This document shows positions 25,211 through 33,200 of a stretch of 64,000 nucleotides of DNA, piece after piece. The first letter of the stretch is position 1, and every line of letters starts with the position of its first letter. The notes under the pieces are model-generated. The model ran no database searches, was not told the DNA's origin, and worked only from the letters and a program-made list of their open reading frames with translations. The stretch covers positions 620,001 through 684,000 of the forward strand of contig NZ_JBHRSZ010000004.1 of assembly GCF_042646085.1 (NCBI RefSeq). The letters run 5' to 3'. This DNA comes from Litoribrevibacter euphylliae (lineage in GTDB: Bacteria; Pseudomonadota; Gammaproteobacteria; Pseudomonadales; Litoribrevibacteraceae). Both the position numbers and the translations under genes were made by a program.

Positions 25211-26113
25211 ATGAAGTCACTTCAGGATATACGCGTTTTCTTACGGGTTGTGGAGGCGGGAAGTATTTCTCAGGCCGCCAGAGATCTTGATCAAACGCCT
25301 GCCGCAGTGAGCGCTGCGGTTAAACGCTTAGAAGCTGAATTGGATTTTCAGCTCTTGGTGCGCTCAACGCGAAGTCTACGATTAACGAATGAAGGGGAGC
25401 GCTTTGTTGAATCGGCTCACCAGGCGTTGGATATATTGGAAGCTTCGGTGAATGAAATACATTCGTCGACACAAGAGTTAAGGGGCAAATTGCGAATCTC
25501 AATGCCATCGGATCTCGGGCGTAATATTGTACTGCCTTGGATCGATGAATTTATGGATGCCCATCCTCAAGTGCAAATACAGGTGTTTGCGTCTGACACC
25601 GTTAGTGATATTTACAGTGAGGCCATTGATCTTACTCTTAGATATGGCTATCTCCCGGATTCAAGTTTGGTTTCTACGGTCTTGCTGCCTGATATTCGGC
25701 GAGTATTGTGTGCTTCTCCAATATATATAGAAAAATATGGGGCGCCCAAAGAACCTAAGGAACTGGTTCATCATCAATGCATTAGTTTTATGCGATACGG
25801 TCGAGTCTATGATGAGTGGGAATTCCAAAGTCAAACTGAAACGCTTGAAGTGAAAGTGTCGTGTCATCGAGTAACTAATGACAGCGATGTGGTGCGTCGT
25901 TGGTTGTTGAATGGCTATGGCATTGCCTATCGTTCCGAGCTGGATTTGGCGAGAGATTTGGAATCCGGCGCGTTAGTCGAACTTTGTTCGGAATGGAATA
26001 CGACAGTGATTCCGCTCAATATGATGTATGCCGATCGCCGACAGATTACTCCTCTCGTGATGACGTTTCGCGAATTCCTGAAAGAGCGATTAGCGTCAAT
26101 CGTTTTATCCTAG
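25211..26113 (+). CDS. LysR family regulator divergent from the quinone-oxidoreductase-like gene
   Basis: A 300-residue LysR protein. The HTH 'MKSLQDIRVFLRVVEAGSISQAARDLDQTPAAVSAAVKRLEAEL' is followed by the linker 'SSTQELRGKLRISMPSDLGRNIVLP' and the effector domain with 'AIDLTLRYGYLPDSSLVSTVLL', 'LCASPIYIEKYGAP' and 'LVHHQCISFMRYG'. ATG 25211 is used; the frame allows only a few residues more upstream. Its pairing with the zinc ADH (112 bp divergent region, AT-rich) fits the usual LysR-target layout. Overlapping neighbour on the right: the MerR gene on the other strand ends at 26136. Confidence 0.9.
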   Translation: MKSLQDIRVFLRVVEAGSISQAARDLDQTPAAVSAAVKRLEAELDFQLLVRSTRSLRLTNEGERFVESAHQALDILEASVNEIHSSTQELRGKLRISMPSDLGRNIVLPWIDEFMDAHPQVQIQVFASDTVSDIYSEAIDLTLRYGYLPDSSLVSTVLLPDIRRVLCASPIYIEKYGAPKEPKELVHHQCISFMRYGRVYDEWEFQSQTETLEVKVSCHRVTNDSDVVRRWLLNGYGIAYRSELDLARDLESGALVELCSEWNTTVIPLNMMYADRRQITPLVMTFREFLKERLASIVLS

Positions 26114-26135
26114 TCAGTTTATTCTCAGCTATGAG

Positions 26136-26618
26136 TTATTTACGGCTAGGCGCGGGTCGAAATTTTGTTGCGACATTCAAGATCCGTAAAAACTTGGGGC
26201 ACTCAAAGTGGCTGGGTGCTTTGCACGCGGCCGCATGTCGAAGGCCATCTCGCATCCGGGTCAGTTCTTTGATTTTTCCATCAAGCTCATCCGCTTTGTC
26301 TAACAGCAGTTGTCTATCAATTTCAGGGCCGTTAGGGGTGAACATACTGCCAATCTCATCGAGCGACAGGCCAGCAACTCGGCCAAGAGAGATCAAGGCA
26401 AGCTTCTGAATCACACTGGCCGGGAAGAGCCTTCGTAAGCCGTTCCGGCCATGGGATTTAATCAATCCTTTTTCTTCGTAATATCTTAACGCCGAAGCAG
26501 GCAAGCCCGTTGCTTTGGAGACCTCGCCAATATCCAACGATTCTTTTTGAACCACAGGTTTCTTTTTATTTAACGCTGTCTTTTGAGTATCGCTATTTAG
26601 TTCTGTTGAATTGGGCAT
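26136..26618 (-). CDS. MerR family regulator divergent from thiopurine methyltransferase
   Basis: A 160-residue MerR protein. A 27-residue basic tail precedes the HTH 'LDIGEVSKATGLPASALRYYEEKGLIKSHGRNGLRRLF'. The dimerisation helix follows, ending in 'LRHAAACKAPSHFECPKFLRIL'. The pair of cysteines in C-x7-C (with a His before the first and one between) could bind a thiol-reactive metal or metalloid, though it is not the SoxR 2Fe-2S set. It is divergent from tpm, and the operator at 26625-26655 lies only seven bases above its own start, so it would also shape its own expression. Confidence 0.87.
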   Translation of the reverse strand: MPNSTELNSDTQKTALNKKKPVVQKESLDIGEVSKATGLPASALRYYEEKGLIKSHGRNGLRRLFPASVIQKLALISLGRVAGLSLDEIGSMFTPNGPEIDRQLLLDKADELDGKIKELTRMRDGLRHAAACKAPSHFECPKFLRILNVATKFRPAPSRK

Positions 26619-26624
26619 AAGGTC

Positions 26625-26655
26625 TTGACCTAAAGTTGACTTTAAGTCGTATGCT
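26625..26655 (+). promoter_or_regulatory. MerR-type promoter with 19 bp spacer and internal dyad
   Basis: -35 TTGACC (26625-26630) and -10 TATGCT (26650-26655) are separated by 19 bp, the distorted spacing that MerR proteins correct. An almost perfect 22 bp dyad (GACCTAAAGT..ACTTTAAGTC, 26627-26648) fills the spacer. It points at the tpm gene starting at 26732. Confidence 0.85.
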
Positions 26656-26731
26656 AGGTTTGAACCTGCACAAAAGCAAGGTTCCTTAGTTTTAAATTTG
26701 GATGATCCACATAGTTTTATTAGGAGGAACT

Positions 26732-27376
26732 ATGGACGCAAGTTTTTGGTATGAACGATGGGAAAGGAAAGAAATAGCTTTTCATGAAGACGAAGTGAAC
26801 GACTTTCTGGTCACGCACTTTGCTAGTTTGAACGTGATGCCCGGGGCCAGAGTATTTATCCCCCTATGCGGAAAAACTCGTGACATTGCCTGGTTAATGT
26901 CACAAGGCTATCAAGTGGTGGGGGCGGAGCTCAGTGAACTTGCTGTTCAAGAGCTATTTGAAGAGCTAGAGGTCGATCCAGAGATTATCACTCTAGAGAA
27001 TCACGCTCTCTATCGTGCTGCAGGGATTGATATTTTTGTCGGCGATGTCTTTGCCTTGACGCCTGACATGGTCGGAGAGGTTAATGCTATTTATGACAGG
27101 GCGGCACTGGTTGCTTTGCCGTTGGAAACGCGTAAGCGCTATACCCAACTATTGGTGACCTTAACCTCCTGTGCACCTCAGTTAGTGATCTCTTATCAAT
27201 ACGATCAATCGAAATTGGACGGCCCACCATTTTCTATTTCGCAAGAAGAGCTATTTCAACATTACCAAGCGCAGTTTGAAATCAGTCAGCAGGACTTGAA
27301 AGCAGTAGAGGGCTGCCTTAAGGGTCAGGTTGAAGCCGTTGAGAGCGTATGGTTGTTGCAGCCAACGTCTTGCTAA
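26732..27376 (+). CDS. tpm: Thiopurine S-methyltransferase family protein
   Basis: A 214-residue SAM-dependent methyltransferase of the TPMT family: 'MDASFWYERWERKEIAFHEDEVNDFL' (typical start), 'GARVFIPLCGKTRDIAWLMSQGYQVVGAELSELAVQELF', 'IDIFVGDVFAL', 'VNAIYDRAALVALPLETRKRY'. Bacterial Tpm proteins methylate thiopurines and, in some species, selenium and tellurium oxyanions. The start at 26732 has TAGGAGGAACT before it. The divergent MerR gene and the 19 bp-spacer promoter indicate MerR-activated expression in answer to an inducer, possibly a metalloid or thiol-reactive chemical, which is inference. Confidence 0.92.
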   Translation: MDASFWYERWERKEIAFHEDEVNDFLVTHFASLNVMPGARVFIPLCGKTRDIAWLMSQGYQVVGAELSELAVQELFEELEVDPEIITLENHALYRAAGIDIFVGDVFALTPDMVGEVNAIYDRAALVALPLETRKRYTQLLVTLTSCAPQLVISYQYDQSKLDGPPFSISQEELFQHYQAQFEISQQDLKAVEGCLKGQVEAVESVWLLQPTSC

Positions 27377-27408
27377 AGAGAAAGGGGAACGTTTTATTTA
27401 GAAGAGTA

Positions 27409-27458
27409 TTGACAGGCTAGGACGGCTGTCCTATTTTTAGTTTAGGACGTATGTCCTA
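27409..27458 (+). promoter_or_regulatory. Strong promoter with two TetR operators
   Basis: TTGACA (27409-27414) and TATTTT (27432-27437) are 17 bp apart. Two copies of TAGGAC-N4-GTCCTA lie at 27418-27433 (between -35 and -10) and 27443-27458 (around the start site), centres 25 bp apart. Larger arms (ACAGGCTAGGAC / GTCCTAGCCTGT) bracket both. It resembles NemR-type boxes and should control the following TetR gene. Confidence 0.85.
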
Positions 27459-27477
27459 GCCTGTAAGAAGGCGCTCA

Positions 27478-28071
27478 ATGTTAGTGTCGTTAGGAACTCA
27501 GATGAATCAATCTACCCGAGAATTAATTGTCGAACGTGCCGATGAACTCTTTTATCAGCAAGGGTTTGAACACACCTCGTTTGCGCACATCGCGAAAGAA
27601 GTAAATATTTCTCGTGGAAACTTTTATCACCACTTCAAAAGCAAGGATCAAATACTGGATGCAGTTATTGATTTGCGACTGGCCAATACCCAATCCATGT
27701 TGGATGAGTGGGAATTGGAAGGGGAGACGCCTGATGCTCGCATTCGATGTTTTATCCAAATTTTGATTCGTAACATGGCGAAGATCACTTTGTACGGCTG
27801 TCCTGTCGGAACGCTAACCACAGAGTTAGCCAAGCTGAATCATGTGGCTTTGGGTCGAGCCAATGAAGTGTTTACCTTGTTTCGGGGCTGGCTAACACAG
27901 CAATTTGAAGCTCAGGGATGTGGCGACCAGTCAGATGAATTGGCTATGCATCTTTTGGCGCGAAGCCAGGGAATCGCGACTTTAGCCAGCGCCTTTCAGG
28001 ACGAATCGTTTATTCATGATGAAGTAAAGACGCTAAATCAATGGTTGGAACAGCAACTGTCGAATTCATAA
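27478..28071 (+). CDS. TetR family regulator (NemR-like)
   Basis: A 197-residue TetR regulator (start 27478, or ATG 27502 with AGGA). The HTH is 'TRELIVERADELFYQQGFEHTSFAHIAKEVNISRGNFYHHFKSKDQILDAVI'. The ligand-domain segment 'LYGCPVGTLTTELAKLNH' has a Cys in the position that is reactive in electrophile-sensing relatives such as NemR, so Cys-based sensing is possible. It is first in a likely operon with the YCII-domain gene 50 bp downstream, and two operators sit in its promoter. Unlike E. coli, no OYE gene follows. Confidence 0.9.
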   Translation: MLVSLGTQMNQSTRELIVERADELFYQQGFEHTSFAHIAKEVNISRGNFYHHFKSKDQILDAVIDLRLANTQSMLDEWELEGETPDARIRCFIQILIRNMAKITLYGCPVGTLTTELAKLNHVALGRANEVFTLFRGWLTQQFEAQGCGDQSDELAMHLLARSQGIATLASAFQDESFIHDEVKTLNQWLEQQLSNS

Positions 28072-28121
28072 CCGCTTTATATACACAACTACTTCATATA
28101 GATGACCAAGGGAGAGAAAAC

Positions 28122-28412
28122 ATGTTTATCGTGATGCTGAAATTTTCAGAGAACAAAGCACAAGCCGGACAATTCATGGACGCTCATAAAGCATGGATCG
28201 AACAGGGCATTCAGGATGGCGTGTTTGCATTGGTTGGAAGTTTACCCGACGTGGGTGGCGGTATTCTTGTTCATAATCTTAGCCGTGATGCATTGGAGCA
28301 ACGCATTAAGGATGACCCGTTTGTGGCGGAAAATGTCGTTACACCGGAAATCATTGAGTTCATTCCAAACAAGGGGGATGAACGTTTTTCGTTTCTAATT
28401 GATCAGGGATGA
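28122..28412 (+). CDS. YCII-domain protein
   Basis: A 96-residue protein of the YCII family (PF03795-like): 'MFIVMLKFSENKAQAGQFMDAHKAWIEQGIQDGVFALVGSLPDVGGGILVHN', with the conserved His in 'DAHKAW' and Asp in 'KDDPF'. Members have a ferredoxin-like alpha-beta fold related to dimeric ABM-type enzymes; some act as dehydrochlorinases or muconolactone-type isomerases. ATG 28122 with GGGAGAGAAA before it is chosen over earlier in-frame codons at 28041. Probably co-transcribed with the TetR gene and controlled by its operators. The role is unknown. Confidence 0.82.
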   Translation: MFIVMLKFSENKAQAGQFMDAHKAWIEQGIQDGVFALVGSLPDVGGGILVHNLSRDALEQRIKDDPFVAENVVTPEIIEFIPNKGDERFSFLIDQG

Positions 28413-28626
28413 GAAGTCTAAATCACCGAGTTGTTTGAATAGCAGATGAGTTCTGGTTTTAAACATGAGTACCAACATTTTGCTCTTTTACTATCCTTAG
28501 ATGGTTGCTGTTTGGCGATAAGCTGGTTGCTTATATGTAGTAATCTCTTATTATTGCCAACCACTGAATGGAAGCATCAAAATTAGGCCTCCGTTGAATC
28601 CATAATTGGCTTTTCAAGGGCGCTCA

Positions 28627-30354
28627 ATGTTTAATCAAACCTTAACTAGGATGTCTGCTTTGTACTCGGGGTGTGCCCTATCTTTTTTATGCTCACGCAT
28701 GCTTTTACTTGTCTTAATGTTGGTCTCGTTTGGGGCCAAAGCTGAACTGTCGATTGACCTTAATACACATGGTCAGCATAAGGTGGAAGACAACGCACTA
28801 TGGTATAAAGTGCCGGAGTTCGCTGACTCACCTGACTATCAAAAATTAATTTCGGCTTATCAACAAAGCGCATTTGCAGAGAGCAATTTGTTAGGAAAAC
28901 GTGGTGGTTACGTTGCTCGAATACCGCTCAGATCTTCCTTGTCTGAACGCGCATTATGGTATGTTGTCGTCAATGCTAATTTTATTGATAAAGGCATTGC
29001 TTATTGGGTACCTGACGACGCCAGTCAACGATCAGTTCTGGCCGAATTTTCTCAGACAAACGATGAAATAACTCCCAGATTGGCTCACTATCAGGCGTTG
29101 GCGTTAATAACTGAACCAAAGCAAAGTGGTGAGCTATGGGTTTATCTGGCTTCGGATCAATTTGTTTATTCTACGTCCATCGATATTTTGAATGAGGCTC
29201 AGTTTTATCGAAAACAATTGCTGCTGAATCTGATTACCGTTGCGACCGTTACCATGATGCTGGTATTAGCTGCGCTAGCACTGATTGTCTATTTCCGTAC
29301 TGGCTATGCCGTTACATTGGCTTGTGCCGGGTACATAGGTTTGCACGGTATAGGTTGGGCTGCGGCGGCTGGATTAGTTGAGGATCTTTGGCGTAATCCG
29401 CTGGTGAATACGGCTTATGGTGGTATCTTGCTTTTTCCGTTTGCGATTGCGTCTGCCAGCTATTTTACCCGGTTACTATTTGCCTGCGATGACGAGGCTC
29501 CAAGGCTTTCTCGGGTATTGAAGGTTTTCTCTTATGCCAGTGTGATGTTAGGGCTTGCTATACCGTTTCTGGCCTTTTATCAGGCGTTTATTGTTTCACA
29601 TCTTTTGGCGGCGACTTGGGTTCCCATCATGTTGTTTGTTGGGCTGTATATGCTTCGCCTAAGTGACTTTCGGGCTAAGTATTATGTGCTGGGAAGTGGC
29701 TTGTATGCCGCGTCATTGGTCTTCTATATCTATTCACATGTAACCGATCAAGCGACAGATTTGTATCCAGAGCTTGTAGTCTTGGTGGCCTTGGCTCTGG
29801 ATTGTCTATGCATTTTGCTGTCGATGTCTGAGTGGATGAGACAGAAACAAGTTGAGTTTAATCGAAGCTATTACCAAGCGAGAGTTGACCCTCTCACACA
29901 AGTAGGTAATCGGTTCTCTTTTAATGAAGCGCTAAAAGCAGCGAAAGCCGAAGTGGTGGTAACCTTTATTGATCTGGATGGCATGAAAACCGTCAATGAT
30001 CAGATGGGGCATGATACGGGTGATCGCTTGTTGAAAGAGAGTGCTTCCTTATTGAGTGATCATTTAGGAGAGAAAGGGCAGGCTTTTCGAACCGGTGGTG
30101 ACGAGTTTATTTTGCTGGTTGATCCGGTCAACTTCGCGTCAACAGAAGCCTGTTGTATTTACCTTCAAACTTTGGTCGAAGATGTTGAAGGCTGGCTAAG
30201 AGAGAATGGTTGGGAGCAGGTTGGCTTGAGCTTTGGTATGGCCAGCTCTTTCGAAGCAACGTCCATTTCCACCTGTCTCTCGTTGGCTGACCAACGCATG
30301 TACGATCATAAACGCAGTAAATCCTGTCGGCGGTTGGGTGCCGTTTCGAAATAG
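28627..30354 (+). CDS. Membrane diguanylate cyclase (7TMR-DISM plus GGDEF), I-site lacking
   Basis: A 575-residue sensor. A signal/first helix (about residues 20-40) leads to an extracellular DISM-like beta domain. A 7-transmembrane module (about residues 205-395) follows, then a coiled linker and GGDEF domain. 'ARVDPLTQVGNRFSFNEAL', 'VVVTFIDLDGMKTVNDQMGHDTGDRLL' and 'FRTGGDEFILL' are intact, so cyclic-di-GMP synthesis is expected. The RxxD inhibitory site five residues before GGDEF is replaced by GEKG, so product feedback is probably missing. ATG 28627 has AAGGG six bases upstream. No partner gene. A chemoreceptor converges on it. Confidence 0.93.
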   Translation: MFNQTLTRMSALYSGCALSFLCSRMLLLVLMLVSFGAKAELSIDLNTHGQHKVEDNALWYKVPEFADSPDYQKLISAYQQSAFAESNLLGKRGGYVARIPLRSSLSERALWYVVVNANFIDKGIAYWVPDDASQRSVLAEFSQTNDEITPRLAHYQALALITEPKQSGELWVYLASDQFVYSTSIDILNEAQFYRKQLLLNLITVATVTMMLVLAALALIVYFRTGYAVTLACAGYIGLHGIGWAAAAGLVEDLWRNPLVNTAYGGILLFPFAIASASYFTRLLFACDDEAPRLSRVLKVFSYASVMLGLAIPFLAFYQAFIVSHLLAATWVPIMLFVGLYMLRLSDFRAKYYVLGSGLYAASLVFYIYSHVTDQATDLYPELVVLVALALDCLCILLSMSEWMRQKQVEFNRSYYQARVDPLTQVGNRFSFNEALKAAKAEVVVTFIDLDGMKTVNDQMGHDTGDRLLKESASLLSDHLGEKGQAFRTGGDEFILLVDPVNFASTEACCIYLQTLVEDVEGWLRENGWEQVGLSFGMASSFEATSISTCLSLADQRMYDHKRSKSCRRLGAVSK

Positions 30355-30382
30355 CGTTTTGAAATAGCACTTCGAAAAAACG
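30344..30382. repeat. 13 bp imperfect tandem repeat at a 3' gene end
   Basis: TTTCGAAATAGCG, TTTTGAAATAGCA and CTTCGAAAAAACG run from inside the last codons of the diguanylate cyclase gene past its stop. Confidence 0.7.
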
Positions 30383-30417
30383 GCTATCACAGAACTGAGC
30401 TAATCGTTTATTTCATC

Positions 30418-32124
30418 TTATTTTTGGACAAACCTCTGCAATTGGGAATTTATCTGGTTAACGGATTGATTGATTCGTAACGCCAATTGCAGCAATTGTT
30501 CCGAGTTGTCGTTTGTTTTCTCGGTGACGTCTTTAATGCTGGCGATACCATCGTTGATCTCATGAGTGATGTCTGCCTGAGTTTCAGCGGCTTGAGAAAG
30601 CTGCATATTTTGCTCTTGAATGTTCTCGATGGCGTGACTGACGTTCTCAATCATTTCATTGGTTTCCATCGCTTTTGTTTTGCTCGTGCTTAGGCTTTGC
30701 TTGCCTCTGTCTATGGTACTTACTGCATTAATAGCGCCTTGTTGTAGTTGTTCGATCATCTTATTGATTTCTTCTGTCGACTCTTGAGTGCGGCTGGCGA
30801 GTGTTCGAACTTCATCAGCAACGACGGCAAAGCCTCGACCTTGTTCACCCGCTCGGGCGGCTTCGATGGCCGCATTCAATGCTAATAAGTTAGTTTGTTC
30901 TGCAATGCCACGAATAACATCTAACACACCACCGATGTTTTGGCTGTCGGCTTCCAGGGTTCCAACCACTTCTGCCACTTTTTCCATTTCTTGCGCAAAG
31001 TTTTCTACGGCTGATAGGTTTTCCTCTACGGTTCGGTTGCCTTGGCTGGTTTGTTTTTGGGTTTCCGTTGAACTGTTAGCCGTCTCGGCGGCAATGTCTC
31101 GCATCTCTTGAGTAGAGTTCGCCATTTCATTCATGGAATGGGCAACCCGCTCTGAAATTTGATGTTGATTCTTGGCATCGTTCTGGGTTTGTTGCGTAAT
31201 ACGTTCCATATCCTCTGTGCTTTTGGTGAGCTCTTCTACTTGTGCATTGATGTCTTTCATGGTCGTAGACAGGCGTTCCATAAAGTGATTAAAGGCGCTG
31301 GTGATGTCACCGATTTCATCTTGAGAAGCGCTTTCTAATCGTTGATCAAGATTGCCTTCACCCTCGGCAATGTCCATCAAGGCTACTTTAACTTTACGTA
31401 GACGTTCAGAGATGAGTTTTCTGAACATAAAGAACAGCAGTCCGACGGTGCCACCCAATACAATCAGAATAATGACGGCGATCTGGGTGTTGAGACTGGC
31501 GGCTTTCGCGAGTTCTTCTTCGATGGGCACCTGGACTTCCAAAATACCTCGAACGTCATTAAGCTTCCAACCGGTTTTTGGGGTGTCTGGGTGCGAGTTA
31601 TGGCAGTTAACACAGCCTTGTGCCGCCATGGTATCGGCCAGTGCCACACGAACGACTTCTTTGCCCTTGATCATTTCAACCCTTGAAAAACTGAGTTTAG
31701 GATCTTGGTTGAGCGTGTCCCAGGCTTCTTTGCCAAAGGCATCCAGTGTTCTGCTCTTCCGGTTTGGAAAAGGATACGGACTATAAAGTTTAAGAGTAAT
31801 GATGTTGTTATCAGAAAACTCTTTGCTTAAGTCGTGAATAAAGGTCGCAGGTAAAGGAACAATTCCGGCTTGATCCTTGTGTTCGTAATGCGGGCGAATG
31901 CCTTCGACAGGAAGTACTTTCTTGATGATGTTCTTGGTGTAGTAACCACGGATGGTCTTGTATTGCTTGACGGTACTTTCTGCGGAAGAAACGGCTGCTG
32001 CAATTGCGTGTTCTTTGGTGACTTGCGGAACATAGGTAAACAATACTATGAGTACTACCACCAGTATAAGAACGAGAGGAGAGAATAATCGCGTACTTAA
32101 CTTACCAAAATAATTCTTGCTCAT
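30418..32124 (-). CDS. Methyl-accepting chemotaxis protein with DUF3365/Tll0287-like haem-binding sensor
   Basis: A 568-residue chemoreceptor. TM1 (about residues 15-32) precedes a periplasmic domain of the DUF3365/Tll0287 type ('IRGYYTKNIIKKVL', 'RPHYEHKDQAGIVPLPATFIHDLSKEF', 'SPYPFPNRKSRTLDAFGKEAW') that holds a c-type haem site C-V-N-C-H at residues 171-175 ('AAQGCVNCHNSHPDTPKTGW'). TM2 (about 214-233), HAMP ('RLRKVKVALMDIAEGEGNLDQRLE') and a full signalling domain follow, with the hairpin 'IAEQTNLLALNAAIEAARAGEQGRGFAVVADEVRTLA'. A haem redox or gas sensor for taxis is likely. No other chemotaxis gene lies nearby. Confidence 0.93.
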   Translation of the reverse strand: MSKNYFGKLSTRLFSPLVLILVVVLIVLFTYVPQVTKEHAIAAAVSSAESTVKQYKTIRGYYTKNIIKKVLPVEGIRPHYEHKDQAGIVPLPATFIHDLSKEFSDNNIITLKLYSPYPFPNRKSRTLDAFGKEAWDTLNQDPKLSFSRVEMIKGKEVVRVALADTMAAQGCVNCHNSHPDTPKTGWKLNDVRGILEVQVPIEEELAKAASLNTQIAVIILIVLGGTVGLLFFMFRKLISERLRKVKVALMDIAEGEGNLDQRLESASQDEIGDITSAFNHFMERLSTTMKDINAQVEELTKSTEDMERITQQTQNDAKNQHQISERVAHSMNEMANSTQEMRDIAAETANSSTETQKQTSQGNRTVEENLSAVENFAQEMEKVAEVVGTLEADSQNIGGVLDVIRGIAEQTNLLALNAAIEAARAGEQGRGFAVVADEVRTLASRTQESTEEINKMIEQLQQGAINAVSTIDRGKQSLSTSKTKAMETNEMIENVSHAIENIQEQNMQLSQAAETQADITHEINDGIASIKDVTEKTNDNSEQLLQLALRINQSVNQINSQLQRFVQK

Positions 32125-32359
32125 CCTGAACCACCTTAGTTTGACGAGCTACATCTACGGAAAGTGTAGTTCAACTCACTCGTTTTGCAGGTGATTTGAT
32201 GTTCTTTATGTAAGACATTTCCTGAAATTTCTGTTGCCAAATTGAAAAAATCTGTGGTTGAGGCTTTAACGCTTGAGTGCTTTATTTAGTTATTAAGTAT
32301 TGAGATTTAAATTAGATCAGCTAAACCTAGATGTATGAGATGCTTCTGAGGATGTTGTG

Positions 32360-33130
32360 ATGAAGTTAAGATGGGTTTATTTGATTCCTTCCATACTTCT
32401 TCTTGTTTTTAGTGTCAGGCTGCATGCGGAATTAATCACTTTCGGTGTCACTGACGATGAGCCGCCGTTAAGTAGTATTTATGATGAAAAAGCGTATGGC
32501 TTGATTCCTGACATGATTCGCTTGGTGTTTGATTATTTGCCGGGCTATCGGGTCAAAGCGGAAGCCTACCCGTGGCCAAGAGCTCAGTATTTGGTTGAGC
32601 ATGGTCAACTGGATGCGTTGTTGACTTATCCGTCCGAAAAACGTCAAAAGTATGCGACGTTCAGTAGTTTTCCTGTCTATCGAATCGATTTTGGTTATCT
32701 GATTTTTAGAAAAGATCATCCGAAGCGCGCTTTGATGGAAAGTGCAGAAGAGTTCAGCGATTTAGTATCTTTGACTGTGGTAACTCAAGTTGGGGCAGAG
32801 TGGGAGGCAGACAATATTCCAAAGGCGTTACCGCATAAAGAAGTAAAAGACCTCGAGAGCATGATTCATCTGGTTTTGGGTCGTGAAGAAGGTGATTACT
32901 TTATTATGCCTCCGGAACAGGCTGTCTATTTAGCTAAGAAATTTGGTTATCAGCATAGGGTGAGTTACGCCCCGGTGCGCTTCATTCCTGATTCATTGAT
33001 TCCTTTTCATATCGGTATTCGGAAGGATCATCCACATGCCAGGTTATTAGTGAAAGAGATTAACAAGTTGGCGAACAACACTGAGTTTATCAAGAAGAAA
33101 CAAGCACTGATTGACCGTTATCGAGAATAA
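32360..33130 (+). CDS. Orphan solute-binding protein, family 3
   Basis: A 256-residue periplasmic protein: signal peptide (MKLRWVYLIPSILLLVFSVRLHA), 'LITFGVTDDEPPLSSIYDEKAYGLIPDMIRLVF', 'YRVKAEAYPWPRAQYLVEHGQLDALLTYPSEKRQKYATFS', 'DYFIMPPEQAVYLAKKF' and 'FHIGIRKDHPHARLLVKEINKLAN'. The 'YPWPRA' motif resembles the 3751 and 23181 proteins. ATG 32360 is chosen with GAGGA upstream. No transporter gene is adjacent. The ligand is unknown. Confidence 0.86.
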   Translation: MKLRWVYLIPSILLLVFSVRLHAELITFGVTDDEPPLSSIYDEKAYGLIPDMIRLVFDYLPGYRVKAEAYPWPRAQYLVEHGQLDALLTYPSEKRQKYATFSSFPVYRIDFGYLIFRKDHPKRALMESAEEFSDLVSLTVVTQVGAEWEADNIPKALPHKEVKDLESMIHLVLGREEGDYFIMPPEQAVYLAKKFGYQHRVSYAPVRFIPDSLIPFHIGIRKDHPHARLLVKEINKLANNTEFIKKKQALIDRYRE

Positions 33131-33151
33131 CAAAGAGAGCCTAAAGAGAAA

Positions 33152-33182
33152 CGTCCAGATGATGAGTACTCACATCTGGACG
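33152..33182. repeat. 10 bp inverted repeat between convergent genes
   Basis: CGTCCAGATG (33152-33161) and CATCTGGACG (33173-33182), 11-base loop, no T run. It could be a weak terminator for either gene. Confidence 0.55.
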
Positions 33183-33200
33183 CTATTATAGAGGCCTTTT

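Noticed and set aside
26136..26409. Extended plus-strand ORF 25900-26409 across the LysR end
   Set aside because: It overlaps both the LysR and MerR genes out of frame and has no family pattern; the two regulators explain the DNA.
26136..26618. SoxR identity for the MerR protein
   Set aside because: The C-terminal cysteines are C-x7-C rather than the four-Cys 2Fe-2S set of SoxR.
31352..31786. 144-residue plus-strand ORF opposite the chemoreceptor
   Set aside because: It is Ser/Thr/Arg-rich in a way typical of antisense frames of coding sequence.
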